Program-made: the position numbers and the translations under genes
Source: Thermoanaerobacterales bacterium
GTDB lineage: Bacteria; Bacillota; Thermosediminibacteria; Thermosediminibacterales; Tepidanaerobacteraceae
NCBI GenBank assembly: GCA_012839145.1
Contig: DUNY01000254.1
Location: 1-7,061, forward strand
DNA: 7,061 nt
Reading direction: 5' to 3'
Part shown: in pieces, positions 4,469-7,061 of the stretch
Position numbering within the stretch: position 1 is the stretch's first letter
Layout of the letters: every line of letters starts with the position of its first letter
The notes under the pieces: generated by a model
The model's input: the letters and a program-made list of their open reading frames with translations, nothing else
What the model was told of the DNA's origin: nothing
Database searches by the model: none

Positions 4469-6580
4469 ATCGTCCACTTCAATCTCTATAATCTTTCCGT
4501 CTTTTATCGAAAGTTCTAATTCCATACCTCTTTTGACATGCTTTAAGCTCTTTAAACCTTCAAGTTTAACATCTTTATCAATAATTAAGGTAAATTGGCC
4601 GTCATCGTTTCGTATGGTCAGCTGCCATTGGGTTCCTAAATTAATAGAAACCACTTTGCCTTTAATTTTACCATCCCTTGTGGTTTTTCTTTCTCTTTCC
4701 CATTCTCTTATTCTGTCTTCACAGCTGTTTACCTTGATTTCTTTGGCAAAATTATCTTCATCTGCACGGATTTGGGCAAAATCTCCTGCCTCTATTTCAG
4801 AAAGCTTGGCTTTAACCCCGTCGACAATGATTTTTGTGCTGTCATCCACGTCAAAGGTCACATAATCACGATTTCTAAGCAGATAATATTTATCCACATC
4901 AATGAAATAGCCCCTCATAAATATGGATATTTCATCTTTCAGTTCCCCTTTAACTACAAGTTCTTCCCCCACGTAGTTATCTAATCCTTTTATATTACCC
5001 TTTAATACAAATGTACCCTGGTTTGTTTCCAGTTCATAATGAAGGCCACCTATATCATTTTCCCTTAATGTTCCTACAAAACCTTCATTAGAATCTTTTA
5101 TATATGTTACTACAGAAATGGTTCTTTTACTTATTTGGGCAACAAGCCCTTGGGCGGAGATTATTGTTTTTTTCGGTTCCTCAGGTGTTACTGCTTTAAT
5201 TACAGTAGCTAAATCATCTTCGGCTTTTATCTCGGCATAATCTCCTTCCGTTATATTCAAAAGCCCCGCTCTTTCACCGTCAACAGTAATTTTCGTATTA
5301 CCATCGATGTAAAACGTTGTTGTATATTTTGACTTTACGGGATAAAAATCTTTTACATCAATTAACGGCCCTCTCATGTAGATAGATACATCACCGCTTG
5401 TTTTCCCCAAAACTACAATTTTCTCGTTTTCATAGTCTTCCAGGTCATCAGTATCACCGATTAGCACATAACGGCCTCGTTCGGTCTCCAGTTCATAATG
5501 CCGCCCTTCGATGTTGCTAACCTTCAGTGTTCCTACAAATCCTTCTTGGCTTTTTCCATAAGTAAACAAGGTTACTGATTTCTTTGAGGAATTCACATCT
5601 ACAACCAAGCCTTTGGCAGTTGTTGTTATTCGGTCAGTTTTTTCAATGAGTTGGATAAATACTACATATTTATCTTCATCAAGCACCAGTTCAATCTTAT
5701 CTCCGACTTTTAAATCATCAAGACTACGGTATTTACCATCCACATAAACCGGCGTCTTCTCCAACAGATCATAAGTCTTCGTGCCAAAAGAATTCTGTAC
5801 GGTTATTGTCAGGTCATCAAGGTCAATGTCCTTTATGGTGCCAACTAATTGATTTTTCTCTTCCGGTTCAAAAGATCCGTCAAGTCTGTTCAACATTACC
5901 GCCATCTCAGCCCTGGTAATGGGCTCCTGGGGTTTAAATTTATTGTTGTTATCACCCTTCATCAGCTCTAAATCAAGTATGACATATACATACCCTACGG
6001 CATCCTTAGGAATGGCACTGGCATCTTTAAAGGGAAGCTTTTCTTTCATATGTTTTTTTGCTTCATCTTCCATATCCAGCGCTCTTACTATGTATCGAGC
6101 AACTTCATAGCGCTTTGCAGGAGTGTTTGGGTTAAACCCTTTTAATTCCTCCGGCTTAATAAGACCCTTTTCTACGGCCAAAGCCACATAGTAATAAGCA
6201 TCGTTCCATCCAAGATTGATTTTCTTAACATTATCATTAATCTTAGTTCTTTTGGCTTCTTCTTCCCAGCCCATGACTCTCAGAGACATAATGATGGCTT
6301 CTAAGTGAGTGACATTATTTTTCGGTTTGAAAATATCACCCGGATATCCTGTAAAAATACCTCTTGCATACATCCTGTCTATGGCGAGTCTCGCCCACTC
6401 AATTGTATCATCTACATCCAAAAAACCTATTTTCTTTAACTGCCCCGGTGGGATCCCCGTCATTTTTTTCAGTTGTCCCGGCGGAATACCCCCGGATTTT
6501 GCATTGGCTACCGGCGCCACAAAGGTCATAAGCATTATCGCAACCAATAGCAGCGCTGCACCCTTAGTATAAGTCTTCAT
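4466..6580 (-). CDS. Secreted S-layer homology (SLH) domain protein with duplicated beta-rich C-terminal module
   Basis: The 704-residue product starts with a clear signal peptide (1-27, hydrophobic core 8-22, cleavage probably after VANA). Two tandem copies of GIPPGQLKK follow (31-39, 42-50). Three SLH domains come next (about 53-105, 122-170, 182-234). The third is the most typical, ending KPQEPITRAEMAVMLNRL. SLH domains bind secondary cell-wall polymer and hold proteins in the S-layer. The rest (about 243-704) is beta-rich without catalytic motifs I recognise: a single unit (245-312), two copies of a module of about 145 residues (321-464 and 474-617), a charged linker (620-637) and a final unit (638-702). 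Units of the form GxVxxIN...TL...YVDGKxxSLDDLKVGDKIEL suggest stacked small beta-barrel folds. The ATG has AGAGGAGGGT six bases upstream. No partner gene is evident; TolC-like and DUF1638 genes flank it. An S-layer or wall-anchored structural role is inferred. Confidence 0.9.
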   Translation of the reverse strand: MKTYTKGAALLLVAIMLMTFVAPVANAKSGGIPPGQLKKMTGIPPGQLKKIGFLDVDDTIEWARLAIDRMYARGIFTGYPGDIFKPKNNVTHLEAIIMSLRVMGWEEEAKRTKINDNVKKINLGWNDAYYYVALAVEKGLIKPEELKGFNPNTPAKRYEVARYIVRALDMEDEAKKHMKEKLPFKDASAIPKDAVGYVYVILDLELMKGDNNNKFKPQEPITRAEMAVMLNRLDGSFEPEEKNQLVGTIKDIDLDDLTITVQNSFGTKTYDLLEKTPVYVDGKYRSLDDLKVGDKIELVLDEDKYVVFIQLIEKTDRITTTAKGLVVDVNSSKKSVTLFTYGKSQEGFVGTLKVSNIEGRHYELETERGRYVLIGDTDDLEDYENEKIVVLGKTSGDVSIYMRGPLIDVKDFYPVKSKYTTTFYIDGNTKITVDGERAGLLNITEGDYAEIKAEDDLATVIKAVTPEEPKKTIISAQGLVAQISKRTISVVTYIKDSNEGFVGTLRENDIGGLHYELETNQGTFVLKGNIKGLDNYVGEELVVKGELKDEISIFMRGYFIDVDKYYLLRNRDYVTFDVDDSTKIIVDGVKAKLSEIEAGDFAQIRADEDNFAKEIKVNSCEDRIREWERERKTTRDGKIKGKVVSINLGTQWQLTIRNDDGQFTLIIDKDVKLEGLKSLKHVKRGMELELSIKDGKIIEIEVDD
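4730..5545 (-). repeat. Internal duplication in the SLH protein (two modules offset by 153 residues)
   Basis: Residues 346-464 (5545-5189) and 499-617 (5086-4730) align without gaps at a constant offset of 153 residues, with roughly 45% identity by hand count. Shared landmarks are EGFVGTL, HYELET, MRG followed by IDV, and KI-VDG followed by GD-A-I. The similarity extends weakly to about 321 and 474 (GLV). The copies are diverged at DNA level, so this is an old domain duplication. Confidence 0.9.
6428..6490 (-). repeat. Tandem GIPPGQLKK peptide repeat after the signal peptide
   Basis: Two copies of GIPPGQLKK, 11 residues apart, directly follow the predicted signal-peptide cleavage site. Seven of the nine codons differ synonymously between copies (for example GGT/GGG, ATT/ATC, CTG/TTA), so the peptide rather than the DNA is conserved. 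Confidence 0.85.
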
Positions 6581-6606
6581 TGATACCCTCCTCTTTTTGA
6601 AAGTGA

Positions 6607-6629
6607 ACCTTGTTTCCGGAAATCAAGGT
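6607..6629 (-). promoter_or_regulatory. Inverted repeat in the SLH gene leader
   Basis: ACCTTG (6607-6612) pairs perfectly with CAAGGT (6624-6629), and the inner TTTCCGGAAA is itself palindromic, with one unpaired base at 6623. It lies between the likely transcript start (about 6637) and the ribosome site, so it would fold near the 5' end of the mRNA. It could be a stabilising hairpin or an operator; the sequence does not decide. Confidence 0.5.
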
Positions 6630-6642
6630 GTTCCATTTATCT

Positions 6643-6653
6643 ATCATATAATA
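6643..6653 (-). promoter_or_regulatory. Possible -10 region of the SLH gene promoter
   Basis: Two overlapping -10-like hexamers occur on the minus strand, TATTAT (6653-6648) and TATGAT (6648-6643), each matching five of six consensus positions. No good -35 box lies 16-18 bases upstream, as expected for a promoter that needs an activator. The 11-bp repeats at 6692-6718 are suitably placed for one. Confidence 0.35.
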
Positions 6654-6691
6654 TCGAAAGTAGGGTTAAAATTATGAGGGTAACTTGATAT

Positions 6692-6718
6692 TGTAACCGT
6701 TTTGTAATATTAATGTAA
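6692..6718 (-). promoter_or_regulatory. Three direct repeats phased by 11 bp, candidate OmpR/PhoP-family box
   Basis: On the minus strand TTACA occurs at 6718-6714, 6707-6703 and 6696-6692, exactly 11 bases apart, with the form (A/G)TTACA. Direct repeats spaced by 11 bp upstream of a weak promoter are typical of OmpR-family regulators. The unit matches five of six positions of the Bacillus PhoP box (TT[ACT]ACA). The array lies about 50-80 bases upstream of the likely transcript start. The regulator is inferred and not encoded here. Confidence 0.45.
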
Positions 6719-6744
6719 TATTTTTAGCACGTAATACATATAAA

Positions 6745-6790
6745 AAATCGTTAGGTAATATTATTGGTTATTAGTATTACCTAACGATTT
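6745..6790 (-). terminator. Intrinsic terminator downstream of the TolC-like gene
   Basis: A perfect 16-bp stem (6745-6760 with 6775-6790; AAATCGTTAGGTAATA) encloses 14 bases and can extend three pairs inward with one G-U pair. On the minus strand it is followed by a run of T (complement of 6742-6747), so it ends transcription coming from the TolC-like gene, about 87 bases after its stop. It also separates that transcript from the SLH gene promoter. Confidence 0.85.
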
Positions 6791-6876
6791 GCTTTAATCG
6801 ATACTTAATTTTAGTAAGGAATGTTACTTCGATAAAAAGTTTCTGCAGTATAAATCATATGTATTTTAAGCCTTTT

Positions 6877-7061
6877 TTACATAAAACCGCCGGAGGAAAC
6901 TGAAAAGTATACAACATTTTCCAGCTTAAGCCGGGCTAAGTTGTAGTTATATACAACCCCTGACCTTTGTAACTGAACCTGTTTTAGACCTTCTTCGGCA
7001 GCAGCCACATCAACGCTCCTGATAAGCCCCGCTTCATAGCTGAGTTTGGCAAGACGCAGGC
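6877..7061 (-). CDS. TolC-like outer-membrane efflux protein, C-terminal fragment cut by window edge
   Basis: The frame is open from the window edge to TAA at 6879-6877 and gives the last 60 residues. They read as the C-terminal repeat of the TolC/outer membrane efflux protein family: LRLAKLSYEAGLIRSVDVAA, a run of about 20 residues rich in Gln and Leu, then VVYNYNLARLKLE, followed by a short tail. In the family this pattern (Y..G......D...A...L.......Y.YNLA...LE) forms the long helices of the periplasmic tunnel. TolC proteins export drugs, proteins or metabolites across the outer membrane together with an inner-membrane pump. In an otherwise Clostridia-like window this is notable, although TolC-like proteins are annotated in some anaerobic Firmicutes. 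The start and most of the gene lie outside. It is followed by its own terminator, so it is not cotranscribed with the SLH gene. Confidence 0.82.
   Translation of the reverse strand, partial: LRLAKLSYEAGLIRSVDVAAAEEGLKQVQLQRSGVVYNYNLARLKLENVVYFSVSSGGFM

Noticed and set aside
4533..6572. Plus-strand open frames of 63-110 codons opposite the SLH gene
   Set aside because: These are shadows of the 704-codon gene, which has a signal peptide, SLH motifs and a strong ribosome site.
6942..6958. TTGTATATAACTACAA resembling the DUF1638 leader palindrome
   Set aside because: It lies inside the TolC-like coding frame (residues VVYNYN), where the family motif explains the bases, and the symmetry is imperfect.
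1..7061. CRISPR array, tRNA, rRNA, insertion sequence or riboswitch
   Set aside because: I saw no regularly spaced direct repeats with spacers, no tRNA cloverleaf, no transposase motifs and no aptamer-like leader; the gaps are short and explained by promoters and terminators.

Overview
The window looks like chromosomal DNA from an anaerobic, AT-rich Firmicute of the Clostridia (a Peptococcaceae/Desulfotomaculum-like or syntrophic relative is my best guess). The reasons are strong AGGAGG-type ribosome binding sites, an S-layer homology (SLH) protein, a DUF1638 protein, a two-component TatA/TatC translocase, a 3-hydroxyacyl-CoA dehydrogenase/enoyl-CoA hydratase fusion, and good sigma-54 promoters. 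The genus is inference. I see no mobile element, CRISPR array, tRNA or rRNA.

Layout. (1) Positions 1-1228, minus strand: the first 409 residues of a 3-hydroxyacyl-CoA dehydrogenase whose C-terminus runs into an enoyl-CoA hydratase domain cut by the window edge. (2) Positions 1229-1604: a divergent control region with two outward-facing -24/-12 (sigma-54) promoters, one for each flanking transcription unit. Between them lie a 24-bp inverted repeat and weaker palindromes, the expected layout for a shared enhancer-binding-protein site. (3) Positions 1605-3421, plus strand: an apparent three-gene operon of a soluble chemoreceptor-like protein, tatC and tatA, closed by a perfect 18-bp hairpin that also serves the convergent gene. 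(4) Positions 3530-4219, minus strand: a DUF1638 gene with its own sigma-A promoter and a perfect 12-bp palindrome in the leader. (5) Positions 4411-6580, minus strand: a 704-residue secreted SLH protein with a long internal duplication, ending in a hairpin that overlaps its stop codon and preceded by a leader inverted repeat and three direct repeats phased by 11 bp. (6) Positions 6877-7061, minus strand: the last 60 residues of a TolC-like outer-membrane efflux protein, followed by a terminator.

How the parts may work together. The sigma-54 region couples a beta-oxidation/butyrate-type enzyme on one side to a cytosolic sensor and a minimal Tat translocase on the other. This suggests that one activator, responding to a carbon or fatty-acid signal, switches on both acyl-CoA metabolism and export of folded, probably cofactor-bearing, redox proteins. 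That link is inference from the promoters. The right half is an envelope region: an SLH protein next to a TolC-like protein raises the question of whether the host has an outer membrane or uses TolC-like proteins in a single-membrane envelope.
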